From assembly GCF_009902005.1 (NCBI RefSeq), contig NZ_WUTT01000001.1, positions 621,501 through 685,500 of the forward strand: a stretch of 64,000 nt of DNA. Reading direction: 5' to 3'. A program made the position numbers and the translations under genes. The notes beneath the pieces were generated by a model, which was not told where the DNA came from, did no database searches, and worked only from the letters and a program-made list of their open reading frames with translations. Shown here piece after piece: positions 1 through 9,524 of this stretch. Position 1 is the stretch's first letter; each line of letters starts with the position of its first letter. Source of the DNA: Halomonas alimentaria (GTDB lineage: Bacteria; Pseudomonadota; Gammaproteobacteria; Pseudomonadales; Halomonadaceae).

Positions 1-47
1 CTTGTGCGCCTACTATACACCGGGCGGGGTGTGGCGGATCAATCGCG

Positions 48-76
48 GGAACCTCCTGAGCATGCGCATTGTCTCA
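48..76 (+). promoter_or_regulatory. Candidate sigma-E promoter for rpoE
   Basis: GGAACCT at 48-54 and GTCTCA at 71-76, separated by 16 bases, each differ by one base from the known sigma-E elements GGAACTT and GTCTAA. Transcription would start near 83, giving a leader of about 190 bases before rpoE. Autoregulation of rpoE is well known in this class. The rest of 1-274 has no convincing gene. The site is read by eye, so confidence is moderate. Confidence 0.5.
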
Positions 77-274
77 GCGCCCGCGTCCGCTAACGACCAC
101 CGCTTGATGGATGAACTGGAAAAGGGAACACTTGTGCGACTCTTGTTGACGGTCATCGACCCCCATCCGCCCAGGCTCCAGGTAGACGCTATGCAAGCAC
201 GCCACGCTGTTGAAGTTTCAAGGCCTTCCGGACGACGATGCCTTTCCCGTCGCCTGATGACGGGGAGGGTCTAG

Positions 275-880
275 ATGGGCGCCAGGGAAACCGACCAGCA
301 GCTCGTCGAGCGTGCCCAGAAGGGCGATACTCGCGCCTTCGACCTGCTGGTGAAGAAGTATCAGCACAAGATCATCGGCCTGATCGGTCGCTATGTGCAC
401 GATCATGCCGAAGTGCAGGATGTGGCCCAGGAGGCCTTCATCAAGGCCTATCGTGCCCTGGGCAAGTTCCGCGCCGAGAGTGCGTTCTATACCTGGATGT
501 ACCGTATTGCCATCAATACGGCGAAGAACCATCTGGTGTCCCGGGGACGGCGTCCGCCGGGCAGCGATCTGGATATCGTCGATGCCGAGATCCTCGACCA
601 GAGCGGGCGTCTCTCAGATACCGAGACCCCCGAGGCGGCCATGGCCCGCGACCAGCTGGAGGCGGCCATCTTCGAGGCGATCGAGGCGCTGCCCGATGAC
701 CTGCGCACGGCGATCACGCTTCGCGAGCTGGATGGCCTCTCCTACGAGGATATCGCCAATATCATGGAGTGCCCGGTCGGCACGGTACGTTCGCGTATCT
801 TCCGGGCACGGGAGGCGGTGGATGCGCATATCCAGCCGCTGGTCACCACTGCACGTAATCGCGAGGCGGACGATGAGTGA
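275..880 (+). CDS. rpoE: RNA polymerase sigma factor RpoE/AlgU (ECF sigma-24)
   Basis: This 201-residue ECF sigma factor directs RNA polymerase to envelope-stress promoters. Region 2 is seen at about residues 25-95, with YQHKIIGLIGRYVHDHAEVQ, a conserved DVAQEAFIKAYRAL stretch and FYTWMYRIAINTAKNHL. Region 4 is at about 130-190, with LSYEDIANIMECPVGTVRSR as the helix-turn-helix. The length and nearly every motif fit AlgU/RpoE of pseudomonads. The ATG at 275 follows a GGGAGGG ribosome site. The rseA, rseB and mucD genes follow on the same strand, the classical order in which RseA and RseB hold the sigma factor inactive until misfolded envelope proteins trigger release. A candidate sigma-E promoter lies upstream. 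Confidence 0.97.
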   Translation: MGARETDQQLVERAQKGDTRAFDLLVKKYQHKIIGLIGRYVHDHAEVQDVAQEAFIKAYRALGKFRAESAFYTWMYRIAINTAKNHLVSRGRRPPGSDLDIVDAEILDQSGRLSDTETPEAAMARDQLEAAIFEAIEALPDDLRTAITLRELDGLSYEDIANIMECPVGTVRSRIFRAREAVDAHIQPLVTTARNREADDE

Positions 881-981
881 GCTGCGCCAGGAAATTGTCG
901 ATTTCTTGTCGATTCGCTGAACTGTCCGGCGCCTTTGGCGTCACATGCAGTGTTCGATCCGCCCATGGCGGTTCAGGATGT

Positions 982-1013
982 CGGCATTCCCGGAGCAGCT
1001 TCCGCGAATGCCG
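982..1013 (+). other. Hairpin in the rpoE-rseA intergenic region
   Basis: CGGCATTC at 982-989 pairs with GAATGCCG at 1006-1013 and partial pairing continues into the 16-base loop. No U-run follows, so this is not a standard terminator. It sits in an unusually long 189-base gap between the sigma factor and its anti-sigma factor. It could be a partial terminator or an RNA-processing site that sets their ratio, which is inference. The rest of 881-1069 has no credible gene. Confidence 0.4.
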
Positions 1014-1069
1014 ATATCAGGCTGATAACGGATGCAAGGCCAAGGCCTTGCCAGGCTGAGGTGTAGAGA

Positions 1070-1804
1070 ATGAGTCAGAACGCACGGGAATCGCTTTCTG
1101 CCCTGATGGACAACGAGGGCGACGAGCTGGAACTTCGCCGCGTGCTGAAGTCGCTGGAAGACGAACCGGATGCCGCCGAGGCGTGGCGACGCTATCACCT
1201 GATGCGCAGCCTGATGCGGCGTGAGACGGAAGTGGATGTCAGCGTCGACCTTTCCGCGGGTATCCTGGCGCGTCTCGAGAGTGAGCCGGCGCCGGTCCTT
1301 GACGCCACCACCACGCCATCCGCCCACCGGCGCTCGCTACCATTCGCGCGCAGTGCCGGCATCGCCGCCGCCGTATCGTTGATGGTGATCACCGGCGTGC
1401 AGTTCTACAACGGCGGGGGCCTTCCCGGCGAGTCCACGTCATCCGAACTTGCCGCCGGCGCCGGAGAGGGGTCGCAGATCTCACCCGCCGGCCTCTCGGA
1501 CCCCAGCCTCTCGGACCCCAGCCTCTCGGACCAGAGTGTTCAGCGACCCTCCCTGGCCGATCTGCCGCTCTTCCAGCTTCCCCAGGGGAGTGGCAGTGGT
1601 CTGATGACCGTGGGTGCCAGCATGCCGAGCACGCCGATGTTCATGGCCCCCAGCCAGCGGCAGTCGCTGATGGCAGACGAGGAGCAGGCGCGTCTGCTCC
1701 AGTCCTATCTGGATCGCCACGCCGAGGGGGCTGCCTATCGCAGCGGAGACTCCTGGATGCCGCTGCTGCGCGCCAGCGGTGGCGATAGCCTGGGCCAGCG
1801 CTGA
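1070..1804 (+). CDS. rseA: Anti-sigma-E factor RseA/MucA
   Basis: This 244-residue protein is the inner-membrane anti-sigma factor that sequesters RpoE. The N-terminal RseA domain, about residues 1-75, contains RESLSALMDNEGDELELRR and AWRRYHLMRSLMR, typical of the sigma-binding domain. One membrane segment near 103-123 is visible as SAGIAAAVSLMVITGVQFY, placing the C-terminal half in the periplasm. The periplasmic linker contains a repeated SDPSL motif from a 15-base tandem repeat. The start at 1070 follows GTAGAGA. Gene order with rpoE before and rseB after supports the call. Regulated proteolysis by site-1 and site-2 proteases is known for the family; those proteases are not seen here. Confidence 0.93.
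   Translation: MSQNARESLSALMDNEGDELELRRVLKSLEDEPDAAEAWRRYHLMRSLMRRETEVDVSVDLSAGILARLESEPAPVLDATTTPSAHRRSLPFARSAGIAAAVSLMVITGVQFYNGGGLPGESTSSELAAGAGEGSQISPAGLSDPSLSDPSLSDQSVQRPSLADLPLFQLPQGSGSGLMTVGASMPSTPMFMAPSQRQSLMADEEQARLLQSYLDRHAEGAAYRSGDSWMPLLRASGGDSLGQR
1492..1532 (+). repeat. 15-base tandem repeat inside rseA
   Basis: The unit CCTCTCGGACCCCAG is present twice exactly (1492-1506, 1507-1521), followed by a partial third copy to about 1532. It encodes repeated Ser-Asp-Pro-Ser-Leu in the periplasmic linker. The unit is a multiple of three, so copy-number change would alter linker length without breaking the frame. Confidence 0.8.
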
Positions 1805-1818
1805 ACGGGAGGCAGGCG

Positions 1819-2787
1819 ATGCGCGTTCTTCGCAGCTGCGCCGCGGGCCTTCTGCCGTTTCTTTTGGCAACCGCAGTGCCGGCAGTGGCGCTGCAGGTGA
1901 CACCCGAGGCGGATAGGTTCGATTGTCGTTCGCTCGAGAAGGAGCCTGTACCCCAGAGTGCGCTCGACTGGTATGAGCTCAGCCTCTGGGCGGGTCACTG
2001 CTACCGCTACGACGCTCACGCGGTGCGTATCGGCTTCGACGGCGTGCGTACCCTCGTGCTCAGTCACGAGGTCAGCGGCGGTCTCGAACATGGCCAGGTC
2101 CGTTTCCTCGATGGCCCCCCCATGGCCGTCGAGCGTCGCAGCCGCATTGGCCGCCTGGGCTGGTCGGGGGGTAGCGAGGCGCCCGCCACACCCAATGGGA
2201 TCGCCTCCAGCATTGCCTCCCACTACCGGCTGAGCCTGGGCGAAGAGGAGCGCATCGCCAACCGGCGTGCGCGTCGCCTGGATGTCTCACCGCTCGACAG
2301 TTTTCGCTACGGGAAGCGGCTGTGGCTCGATGTCGATACCGGATTGACCCTCAAGCAGAGCCTGCTCGACGAGACCGGGCGGGTCGTGGAGACCTTCCAG
2401 CTGACGGTGCTTGAGCGGCCGCGGTTGCACCAGGGTGAGGTGAGCGTCGACGCCCCCCGCGAGGCGCCCCAGGATGCGTGGAGCCCCGGCTGGCTGCCCG
2501 CCGGTTTCCTGCCGCAGCCGGTAGAGACCCGCAGCGGGCTCCATGGCAGTGATGTGACCCACCGTCTCTACAGCGATGGTCTCTCCACCTTCAGTGTCTT
2601 CGTCTCGCCCCTCGACGGCATCGAGCCCCTGGCCCCCGGTCTGCACCGGCTCGGCGTCTCCCACGCCGTGGTGCGTCACCGCGAGCTGGGCGGCTCCCCT
2701 CGCCAGGTGGTGGTCATGGGCGAGATGCCGCCGCGGGTATTGCTGCAGGTTGCCGATACCCTGAACTGGGAAGCCGCCGACTCCTGA
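1819..2787 (+). CDS. rseB: Sigma-E regulatory protein RseB/MucB
   Basis: This 322-residue periplasmic protein is the RseB/MucB partner that binds the periplasmic part of RseA and protects it from cleavage. An N-terminal signal peptide, about residues 1-24, is visible (RSCAAGLLPFLLATAVPAVA). The N-terminal lipoprotein-like domain includes FRYGKRLWLDVDTGLTLKQS, a strongly conserved stretch. The smaller C-terminal domain begins near residue 215. In known family members the large domain senses mislocalised lipopolysaccharide or lipoprotein. The gene begins 14 bases after the rseA stop, consistent with co-transcription. Confidence 0.93.
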   Translation: MRVLRSCAAGLLPFLLATAVPAVALQVTPEADRFDCRSLEKEPVPQSALDWYELSLWAGHCYRYDAHAVRIGFDGVRTLVLSHEVSGGLEHGQVRFLDGPPMAVERRSRIGRLGWSGGSEAPATPNGIASSIASHYRLSLGEEERIANRRARRLDVSPLDSFRYGKRLWLDVDTGLTLKQSLLDETGRVVETFQLTVLERPRLHQGEVSVDAPREAPQDAWSPGWLPAGFLPQPVETRSGLHGSDVTHRLYSDGLSTFSVFVSPLDGIEPLAPGLHRLGVSHAVVRHRELGGSPRQVVVMGEMPPRVLLQVADTLNWEAADS

Positions 2788-2857
2788 CCCCCTGGCGAGT
2801 CGATGTCGTTACCCCGTTATCTTCGCATTGCCCAACCAAAACCACGCAGGAGCTAAC

Positions 2858-4273
2858 ATGATGCGAACGTTGCGACACCTTTCCCTGTGGATGCTGCTGG
2901 CCGGGACCCTGCTGGCCTGGCAGAGCGCCATGGCCCGTGAGCTACCCGACTTCACCGAACTGGTGGAGGAGGCCGCCCCCGGCGTGGTGAACATCTCGAC
3001 GACTCGCATGGTCGAGAGCCGAAACCCCTTCCAGGGGTTCGGCAACGAGGAGATCCCCGAGATCTTCCGGCATTTCTTCGGCGACCGTTTTCCGATGCCG
3101 CCTGGCCAGGCGCCCGGAAGGCCCCAGGAGCGTCAGTCGCTGGGGTCCGGCTTCATCATCAGCAATGATGGTTACATCATGACCAACGCCCACGTGGTCG
3201 ATGGGGCCGACGAGATCCTGGTGCGCCTCAACGATCGCCGCGAGCTGGCGGCGGAGCTGGTGGGCAGCGACGAGCGAACCGACGTGGCGGTGCTCAAGGT
3301 CGACGCCAGTGACCTGCCAACGCTGCGTCTGGGCGACTCCGATGACCTCAGGGTCGGTGAGTGGGTGGCCGCCATCGGCTCCCCGTTCGGCTTCGACCAT
3401 TCGGTTACCGCGGGCATCGTCAGCGCCATCGACCGCACTCTGCCCCGGGATGCCTATGTGCCGTTCATCCAGACCGATGTGGCCATCAATCCGGGCAATT
3501 CCGGCGGGCCGCTTTTCAACCTCGACGGGGAGGTCGTGGGCATCAACTCCCAGATCTTCACCCGCAGCGGTGGCTTCATGGGGCTATCGTTCGCGATTCC
3601 CATCAACGTGGCCATGGACGTCGCCGACCAGCTGCGGGATGGCGGCGAGGTGCGCCGCGGCTGGCTGGGGGTGATGATCCAGCCGGTATCGCGTGACCTG
3701 GCCGAGTCGTTCGGCATGGACGAGCCGCGTGGTGCCCTGATCGCCGACATCGACCCCGAGGGTCCGGCGGCCGAGGGCGGCCTGCAGGCCGGCGACGTCA
3801 TCCTCGCCGTGGATGGTGCGCGAGTGCATGACTCCAGCACCCTGCCACGGCTGATCGGGCGCACCGCGCCGGGCAGCGACGTCGAACTCGAGCTGATGCG
3901 TGATGGCGAGCGCCAAACCCTCGAGCTGACCCTGGGTGATTGGCCCGACAGCGGCAGTGCCGCCGCCGGCGAGAGCCGCGACAGTCAGCAGGCGCGCCTG
4001 GGTATCTCCGTTGTCGAGCTGGATGCCACCGAGCGCGAGCGCCTGGGTATCGAGGGTGGCGTGCGCATCGCCGAGGTCGACCCCACTGGTGCCGCGGCGG
4101 CGGCGGGCCTGCAGCCCGGCGACATCCTGGTCAGCATCGATCACCGGGCCGTCACCAGCGCGTCACAGCTGGTCTCCCTGGTGAGTGAGCTGCCCGCGGA
4201 TCGCGCCGTGCCGGTGCGACTCTATCGTGATGGTCGTTCGCTGTTCGTGGCCCTGCGCCTGGCCGGCGACTGA
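2858..4273 (+). CDS. mucD: Periplasmic serine endoprotease MucD (DegP/HtrA family)
   Basis: This 471-residue protease-chaperone degrades misfolded envelope proteins. A signal peptide covers about residues 1-27. The trypsin-like domain shows the full catalytic triad: His in TNAHVVDGADEI, Asp in DERTDVAVLKVD and Ser in GNSGGPL. Two PDZ domains follow, roughly residues 270-360 and 385-465, each with the carboxylate-binding region of DegP proteins. Adjacent ATG codons lie at 2858 and 2861. AGGAG at 2848-2852 suits either, and 2858 is chosen. An upstream reading-frame extension lacks a ribosome site. Position after rseB is the usual mucD location in pseudomonad-like genomes. Confidence 0.95.
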   Translation: MMRTLRHLSLWMLLAGTLLAWQSAMARELPDFTELVEEAAPGVVNISTTRMVESRNPFQGFGNEEIPEIFRHFFGDRFPMPPGQAPGRPQERQSLGSGFIISNDGYIMTNAHVVDGADEILVRLNDRRELAAELVGSDERTDVAVLKVDASDLPTLRLGDSDDLRVGEWVAAIGSPFGFDHSVTAGIVSAIDRTLPRDAYVPFIQTDVAINPGNSGGPLFNLDGEVVGINSQIFTRSGGFMGLSFAIPINVAMDVADQLRDGGEVRRGWLGVMIQPVSRDLAESFGMDEPRGALIADIDPEGPAAEGGLQAGDVILAVDGARVHDSSTLPRLIGRTAPGSDVELELMRDGERQTLELTLGDWPDSGSAAAGESRDSQQARLGISVVELDATERERLGIEGGVRIAEVDPTGAAAAAGLQPGDILVSIDHRAVTSASQLVSLVSELPADRAVPVRLYRDGRSLFVALRLAGD

Positions 4274-4297
4274 CCCTCTCCTTCACGCCACGCCCCT

Positions 4298-4326
4298 GCA
4301 GCCCGACGGTCCTCCCGTCGGGCTGC
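4298..4326 (+). terminator. Intrinsic-type terminator after mucD
   Basis: GCAGCCCGACGG at 4298-4309 is the exact complement of CCGTCGGGCTGC at 4315-4326, a 12-bp GC-rich stem with a 5-base loop. The following bases contain only scattered T, so termination may be partial. It ends the sigma-E operon before lepA. Confidence 0.7.
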
Positions 4327-4355
4327 TGTATCTGGCACCAGCATCCCGGTACAAT
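4327..4355 (+). promoter_or_regulatory. Weak promoter candidate for lepA-lepB
   Basis: TACAAT at 4350-4355 is a good sigma-70 -10 element. The bases 17 upstream (TGTATC) match the -35 consensus poorly. It lies between the mucD terminator and lepA, where a new promoter is expected. The leader would be about 68 bases. Confidence 0.35.
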
Positions 4356-4429
4356 GCGCCTATCCTGGCCGCCGGCCAGCGCTGCTCTGCTCGGCCCCGG
4401 CCCGAACCCCATCAGGTAGAAGTCCATCG

Positions 4430-6247
4430 ATGTCCCAAGACACCTCCTCCGACAAGCTCAAGCATATCCGCAACTTCTCGATCATCGCGCATATCGACCA
4501 TGGCAAGTCCACGCTGGCCGACCGGTTGATCCAGACCTGCGGCGGTCTGACCGAACGCGAGCTCAAGGAGCAGGTGCTCGACTCCATGGACCTGGAGCGT
4601 GAGCGGGGCATCACCATCAAGGCGCAGTCGGTGACGCTCGACTACCACTCGCCGGATGGCAATACCTACCAGCTCAACTTCATCGACACTCCCGGGCACG
4701 TCGACTTCTCCTACGAGGTGTCGCGTTCGCTGTACGCCTGCGAGGGGGCGCTGCTGGTGGTGGATGCGGGCCAGGGCGTCGAGGCGCAGTCGGTGGCCAA
4801 CTGTTACACCGCCATCGAGCAGGGCCTCGAGGTGCTGCCGGTGCTCAACAAGATGGACCTGCCCCAGGCCGACCCCGACAAGGTCTCCCACGAGATCGAG
4901 GAGATCATCGGCCTGGACGCCACCGACGCTTGCCAGGTCTCGGCCAAGAGCGGGATGGGCATCGATGCGCTGCTCGAGCGGCTGGTGCGTGATATCCCGC
5001 CGCCCAAGGGAGATCCCGAGGGTCAGCTGCAGGCCCTGATCATCGACTCCTGGTTCGACAACTACCTGGGCGTGGTCTCGCTGGTGCGGATCTTCGATGG
5101 CACCCTGAAGAAGGGCGAGAAGATCCGCATCAAGTCCACCGGTCGCGACTGGCAGGTCAACGAGGTAGGCATCTTCACGCCCCAGCGCAAGGAGACCGGT
5201 GTGCTGCGTGCGGGCGAGGTGGGCTTCATCGTCGCCGGCATCAAGGAGATCCAGGGGGCACCGGTGGGTGACACCATCACCCACACCAAGACCCCGGATG
5301 TGGCGCGCCTGCCCGGCTTCCAGAAGGTCAAGCCCCAGGTCTATGCCGGCATGTTCCCGGTCAGTGCCGACGACTACGAGGACTTCCGCGACGCCCTGGA
5401 GAAGCTGGCACTCAACGACGCCTCCCTGGAGTACGAGCCGGAAAACTCCGATGCCCTGGGCTTCGGCTTCCGGGTCGGCTTCCTCGGCACCCTGCACATG
5501 GAGATCATCCAGGAGCGTCTCGAGCGCGAGTATGACCTGGACCTGCTGACCACGGCGCCCACCGTGGTGTATGAGTTGGCGCTCAAGAATGGCGAGGTGA
5601 TCTACGTCGCCAACCCCTCCAAGCTGCCCGACATGGCCGACGTCGAGGAGATGCGCGAGCCCATCGTGCGTGCCAGCATCCTGGTGCCCCAGGAGTTCGT
5701 CGGCAACGTCATCACCGAGTGTGAGCAGCGCCGCGGCACCCAGAAGGACATGCAGTTCCTGGGCAGCCAGATCCAGCTCACCTACGAGCTGCCGATGAGC
5801 GAGGTGGTGATGGACTTCTTCGATCGCCTGAAGTCGATCTCCAAGGGCTATGCCTCGCTGGAATACAACTTCGAGCGCTTCGAGGCCGCCAAGCTGGTGC
5901 GCCTGGATGTGCTGATCAACGGCGACAAGGTCGATGCCCTGGCGGTGATCATCCATCGCGATCATGCTCACTCCCGTGGTCGCCTGCTGGTCGAGAAGAT
6001 GAAGGAGCTGATTCCGCGCCAGATGTTCGACGTGGCGATCCAGGCGGCCATCGGCGGCCAGGTGGTGGCCCGCTCCACCGTCAAGGCGCTGCGCAAGAAC
6101 GTCACCGCCAAGTGCTATGGGGGCGATGTCTCCCGCAAGAAGAAGCTGCTCGAGAAGCAGAAAGCGGGCAAGAAGCGCATGAAGCAGGTCGGTCGGGTCG
6201 AAATTCCCCAGGACGCCTTCCTCGCCGTGCTCCGGGTCAACGACTGA
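4430..6247 (+). CDS. lepA: Elongation factor 4 (LepA), ribosome back-translocase GTPase
   Basis: This 605-residue protein is a translational GTPase that acts on stalled or misassembled ribosomes at the inner membrane face. The G domain starts with [20 protein letters not shown] (G1), followed by ERGITIKAQ (G2), DTPGHVDF (G3), NKMDLPQAD (G4) and a G5 SAKS. EF-G-like domains II, III and V follow, and the LepA-specific C-terminal domain ends with [20 protein letters not shown]. Length is close to the usual 599. lepB follows 28 bases downstream, the common lepA-lepB operon. A long open frame on the opposite strand is only a codon-bias shadow. Confidence 0.98.
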   Translation: MSQDTSSDKLKHIRNFSIIAHIDHGKSTLADRLIQTCGGLTERELKEQVLDSMDLERERGITIKAQSVTLDYHSPDGNTYQLNFIDTPGHVDFSYEVSRSLYACEGALLVVDAGQGVEAQSVANCYTAIEQGLEVLPVLNKMDLPQADPDKVSHEIEEIIGLDATDACQVSAKSGMGIDALLERLVRDIPPPKGDPEGQLQALIIDSWFDNYLGVVSLVRIFDGTLKKGEKIRIKSTGRDWQVNEVGIFTPQRKETGVLRAGEVGFIVAGIKEIQGAPVGDTITHTKTPDVARLPGFQKVKPQVYAGMFPVSADDYEDFRDALEKLALNDASLEYEPENSDALGFGFRVGFLGTLHMEIIQERLEREYDLDLLTTAPTVVYELALKNGEVIYVANPSKLPDMADVEEMREPIVRASILVPQEFVGNVITECEQRRGTQKDMQFLGSQIQLTYELPMSEVVMDFFDRLKSISKGYASLEYNFERFEAAKLVRLDVLINGDKVDALAVIIHRDHAHSRGRLLVEKMKELIPRQMFDVAIQAAIGGQVVARSTVKALRKNVTAKCYGGDVSRKKKLLEKQKAGKKRMKQVGRVEIPQDAFLAVLRVND

Positions 6248-6275
6248 TTCCACCAGCCAGGGACAAACAACTGCC

Positions 6276-7079
6276 ATGGACTTCTCACTGCTGCTGGTGA
6301 TCGCCGTCGCCGTCACCGGCGTGATCACCCTGCTCAACCTTATCTGGTGGCGTCCGGCGCGCCGCCAGTCGCTGCAGGCCGCCGAGGCCGGCACTACCGA
6401 AGGCTTGACGCCCCATGCCCGGGAGCAGGTGCTGAAGGAGCCGTGGCCGGTGGACTACGCCCGCTCCTTCTTCCCCGTCTTGCTGGTGGTGTTGGTGCTG
6501 CGAAGCTTCGTGGTGGAGCCGTTCCAGATCCCCTCCGGCTCCATGCGCCCGACCCTGGAGATCGGTGACTTCATCCTGGTCAACAAGTTTGCCTACGGGC
6601 TGCGCCTGCCGGTGGTGCATACCGAGATCCTCGACCTGGGCGAGCCCGAGCGTGGCGATGTCATGGTGTTCCGCTTCCCCAGCGAGCCATCGGTCAACTT
6701 CATCAAGCGCGTGGTGGGACTGCCGGGCGATCGCATCCGCTATGAGGGCAAGCAGCTCTACATCAATGGCGAGGCGGTGCCCAAGGCGCTGCTGGCCGAG
6801 GGGCCGGCCAAGGCACCCGGTGAGCTGATGCTCGCCGAGCAGCTGGGCGAGGTGGAGCACCGCATCTACAATAATCCCCGGGATCCGGGACCCCAGATGC
6901 GCGAACTGGTCGTGCCGGACGGCCACTATTTCACCATGGGCGACAACCGCGACCACTCCAACGACAGCCGCTATTGGGGCTTCGTGCCGGAGGACAACGT
7001 GGTGGGTCGTGCCTTCGCCGTCTGGATGCACTGGGACGGCGGCCTGCCCAGCTTCACCAGCATGCGGCGCATCCACTGA
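6276..7079 (+). CDS. lepB: Signal peptidase I
   Basis: This 267-residue membrane protease removes signal peptides from exported proteins. Two N-terminal membrane segments are visible (about 3-25 and 65-83). The catalytic Ser is in [20 protein letters not shown] (box B) and the general-base Lys in [12 protein letters not shown] (box D). Box E follows as [20 protein letters not shown]. All conserved boxes are in order, and the protein is slightly shorter than the E. coli enzyme. It lies between lepA and rnc on the same strand. Confidence 0.98.
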   Translation: MDFSLLLVIAVAVTGVITLLNLIWWRPARRQSLQAAEAGTTEGLTPHAREQVLKEPWPVDYARSFFPVLLVVLVLRSFVVEPFQIPSGSMRPTLEIGDFILVNKFAYGLRLPVVHTEILDLGEPERGDVMVFRFPSEPSVNFIKRVVGLPGDRIRYEGKQLYINGEAVPKALLAEGPAKAPGELMLAEQLGEVEHRIYNNPRDPGPQMRELVVPDGHYFTMGDNRDHSNDSRYWGFVPEDNVVGRAFAVWMHWDGGLPSFTSMRRIH

Positions 7080-7131
7080 CCGTGCCTTGCACACTCAGAA
7101 TCAGACGACAGAAACAGACAACAGGATTTTC

Positions 7132-7821
7132 GTGAGCCAAACCCTCAACGCCTTCAGCCGACGTCTCGGCCACGACTTCGGCGACGACTCGCTGCTCGAG
7201 CTTGCCATGACCCACCGCAGCTTCGGTGGCCAGAACAATGAGCGCCTCGAGTTCCTGGGTGACTCCATCGTCAACTTCGTCATCGCCGAGGCCCTGTTCC
7301 GGCGCTTCCCCGAGGCCCGGGAGGGGCAGCTCTCCCGCCTGCGCGCACGCCTGGTCAAGGGTCAGACCCTGGCCGAACTGGCCCGTGAGATGGGCTTCGG
7401 CGAGCACCTGCGCCTCGGCTCCGGGGAGATGAAGAGCGGCGGGCACCGCCGCGAGTCGATCCTTGCCGACGCCGTCGAAGCCATCATCGGTGCCATCTAT
7501 CTGGACGCCGGCATGGAGGCGGTGCGCGCCCGGATACTCTCCTGGTATGCCACGCGGCTCGAGGAGATCAGCCTGCAGGATACCCAGAAGGACCCCAAGA
7601 CGCGGCTTCAGGAGTTCCTGCAGTCGCGCCAGGTACCGCTGCCGCGCTACGAGGTGGTCAGCGTGGAAGGCGAGGCCCATGCCCAGACCTTCACCGTGGA
7701 GTGCCACGTGGAGTTGCTGGAGAAGCACACCACTGGCATCGGCTCCAGCCGCCGGCATGCCGAGCAGCAGGCCGCCGAGATGGCCCTGAAGCAACTCGAG
7801 CCGAAAGGAGTCCGGTCATGA
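7132..7821 (+). CDS. rnc: Ribonuclease III
   Basis: This 229-residue endonuclease cuts double-stranded RNA, including the rRNA precursor. The signature [16 protein letters not shown] is present, with a second acidic cluster in [18 protein letters not shown]. The double-stranded-RNA-binding domain occupies about residues 155-225 ([11 protein letters not shown] and [14 protein letters not shown]). A GTG at 7132 is chosen because it gives the family length and the usual N-terminus. The longer frame overlaps lepB in another frame. The stop overlaps the era start by four bases (ATGA), so the two are translationally coupled, as in many bacteria. Confidence 0.96.
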   Translation: MSQTLNAFSRRLGHDFGDDSLLELAMTHRSFGGQNNERLEFLGDSIVNFVIAEALFRRFPEAREGQLSRLRARLVKGQTLAELAREMGFGEHLRLGSGEMKSGGHRRESILADAVEAIIGAIYLDAGMEAVRARILSWYATRLEEISLQDTQKDPKTRLQEFLQSRQVPLPRYEVVSVEGEAHAQTFTVECHVELLEKHTTGIGSSRRHAEQQAAEMALKQLEPKGVRS

Positions 7822-8717
7822 CCCAGACCTGTGGATTCGTGGCCATCGTCGGCCGTCCCAACGTCGGCAAGTCCACGCTGATGAACCGTATCCTCGGCCA
7901 GAAGGTCTCGATCACCTCTCGGCGGCCCCAGACCACTCGCCACCAGGTGATGGGCATCAAGACCGAGGGGGAGGCCCAGTTCATCTACGTCGACACCCCT
8001 GGCATCCATATCATGGCCCGCGATCGCAACAAGGCGATCAACCGCTTCATGAACCAGGCGGCCACCCAGGCCCTGCGCGACGTCGACTGCGTGGTCTTCA
8101 TCATCGACCGCACCCGCTGGAGCGAGGAGGACCAGGTGGTTCTGCAGCGTCTCGAGCATGTGGAGGCGCCGGTGATCCTGGCCGTCAACAAGGTCGACCG
8201 CCTCAAGGACAAGGCGGAACTGCTGCCCTGGCTGGAGTCGGTGGGGGCACGCCGTGATTTTGCCGCCATCGTGCCGATCTCCGCCAAGCACGGTACCAAC
8301 GTGCCGGAGCTCGAGGCCGAGGTCGCCAAGCACCTGCCGGAGAGCGTGCATTTCTTCCCCGAAGACCAGATCACCGACAAGAGCCAGCGTTTCCTGGCCG
8401 CGGAGCTGGTGCGTGAGAAGGTCATGCGCCAACTCGGCGACGAGCTGCCCTACCAGATGACCGTGGAGATCGAGGAGTTCCGCGACGAGGGCAGGGTGGT
8501 GCATATCAGCGCCCTGATCCTGGTCGAGCGCCAGGGGCAGAAGAAGATCCTCATCGGCGAGAACGGCGAACGCATCAAGAGCATCGGTCGCGAGGCGAGG
8601 CTCGACATGGAGCGTGCCCTGGGCGCCAAGGTAATGCTCAACCTCTGGGTCAAGGTCAAGCGCGGCTGGTCCGATGACGAGCGGGCGCTGAAGAGCCTGG
8701 GTTACGACCTCGACTGA
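7818..8717 (+). CDS. era: GTPase Era, 30S ribosome assembly
   Basis: This 299-residue GTPase binds the 3' end of 16S rRNA and checks small-subunit maturation. G1 is [12 protein letters not shown], the switch region [14 protein letters not shown]3 DTPGIH, G4 NKVD and G5 SAKHGTN. The C-terminal KH domain has [20 protein letters not shown]. Length equals that of E. coli Era. The start overlaps the rnc stop, and recO starts immediately after the stop codon. Confidence 0.98.
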   Translation: MTQTCGFVAIVGRPNVGKSTLMNRILGQKVSITSRRPQTTRHQVMGIKTEGEAQFIYVDTPGIHIMARDRNKAINRFMNQAATQALRDVDCVVFIIDRTRWSEEDQVVLQRLEHVEAPVILAVNKVDRLKDKAELLPWLESVGARRDFAAIVPISAKHGTNVPELEAEVAKHLPESVHFFPEDQITDKSQRFLAAELVREKVMRQLGDELPYQMTVEIEEFRDEGRVVHISALILVERQGQKKILIGENGERIKSIGREARLDMERALGAKVMLNLWVKVKRGWSDDERALKSLGYDLD

Positions 8718-9419
8718 ATGACCCCCGAACCGGCGTTCCTGCTGCATAAGCGGCCCTACCGAGAGGCGAGTGCTCTGGTGGAGCTGCTGACGCTGCACCA
8801 CGGGCGGGTGCGGGCCGTGGCCCAGGGTGTACAGCGCCCCGGCTCACGCTCCCGCGGCCGGTTGCAGCCGTTCGCTCCGCTGCATGTGACCTGGGTGGGC
8901 GAGGGTGAGCTCAAGCGACTGCGGCTGATGGAGAGCCGCGGCGCGGTGGCGCTGCTGGCCGGGGAGGGGCTGCTGTGCGGCCTCTATGCCAACGAGTTGC
9001 TGACACGCGCGCTGCCGGTGGAACTTCCGGTGGCCGAGGTCTTCGCCTTCTATACGTCGCTGCTCGAGGCGCTGCCGCGGCCCGACTCCCGCGCCGGTGC
9101 CCTGCGCTGCCTGGAGTTCTCGCTGCTCGAGGCGCTGGATGCCGCTCCGCGCTTCATCGACGCCGAGGGTGGCGAACTCGACCCTCAGGCACGTTATGTC
9201 TATGACGCCACCAGCTGCGCCTTCCGACCCGGTCAGCCGGGCCTCGACGGGCGCACCCTGCGCCTGCTCGCCGCCGGCGACTGGGCCGCACCCGGGCTCG
9301 CCGGGCCTGCCAAGGCGGTGGCCCGCGCCGCCCTGGCACCGCTGCTGGGCGCTCGCCCACTGCGCTCCCGGGAGCTGATGCGCCAGCTTGCCGAGCGACG
9401 CAGGGGCGGTTCACACTGA
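8718..9419 (+). CDS. recO: DNA repair protein RecO
   Basis: This 233-residue recombination mediator helps load RecA through RecFOR and anneals single strands. The N-terminal OB fold is visible from FLLHKRPYREASALVELLTL to LQPFAPLHVTWVG. The helical C-terminal domain contains LLCGLYANELLTRALP and LRCLEFSLLEALDAAP. No zinc cysteine cluster is seen, as in many gammaproteobacterial RecO proteins. The ATG begins directly after the era stop codon, with no spacer. The position era-recO-pdxJ is conserved. Confidence 0.95.
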   Translation: MTPEPAFLLHKRPYREASALVELLTLHHGRVRAVAQGVQRPGSRSRGRLQPFAPLHVTWVGEGELKRLRLMESRGAVALLAGEGLLCGLYANELLTRALPVELPVAEVFAFYTSLLEALPRPDSRAGALRCLEFSLLEALDAAPRFIDAEGGELDPQARYVYDATSCAFRPGQPGLDGRTLRLLAAGDWAAPGLAGPAKAVARAALAPLLGARPLRSRELMRQLAERRRGGSH

Positions 9420-9524
9420 TTGCTTTCTTGCGACTCTCGTTTTGGCCGCCGGATCAGCCCCGTGATCACGGCTATCTATCAAGCGTGACTTCCTGCTGAC
9501 TCTTTGACACTCCTGGAGCCATTC

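Noticed and set aside
126..157. Second sigma-E promoter candidate before rpoE
   Set aside because: GGAAC at 126-130 has no -10 match at 15-19 bases; the pair at 48-76 fits far better.
877..1059. Small frame between rpoE and rseA
   Set aside because: No ribosome site, and its codon use is unlike the neighbours; the hairpin better explains the gap.
4412..6394. 660-codon open frame opposite lepA
   Set aside because: It mirrors lepA on the other strand, is poor in family motifs and shows the His/Leu/Asp-rich composition of a GC-rich antisense shadow.
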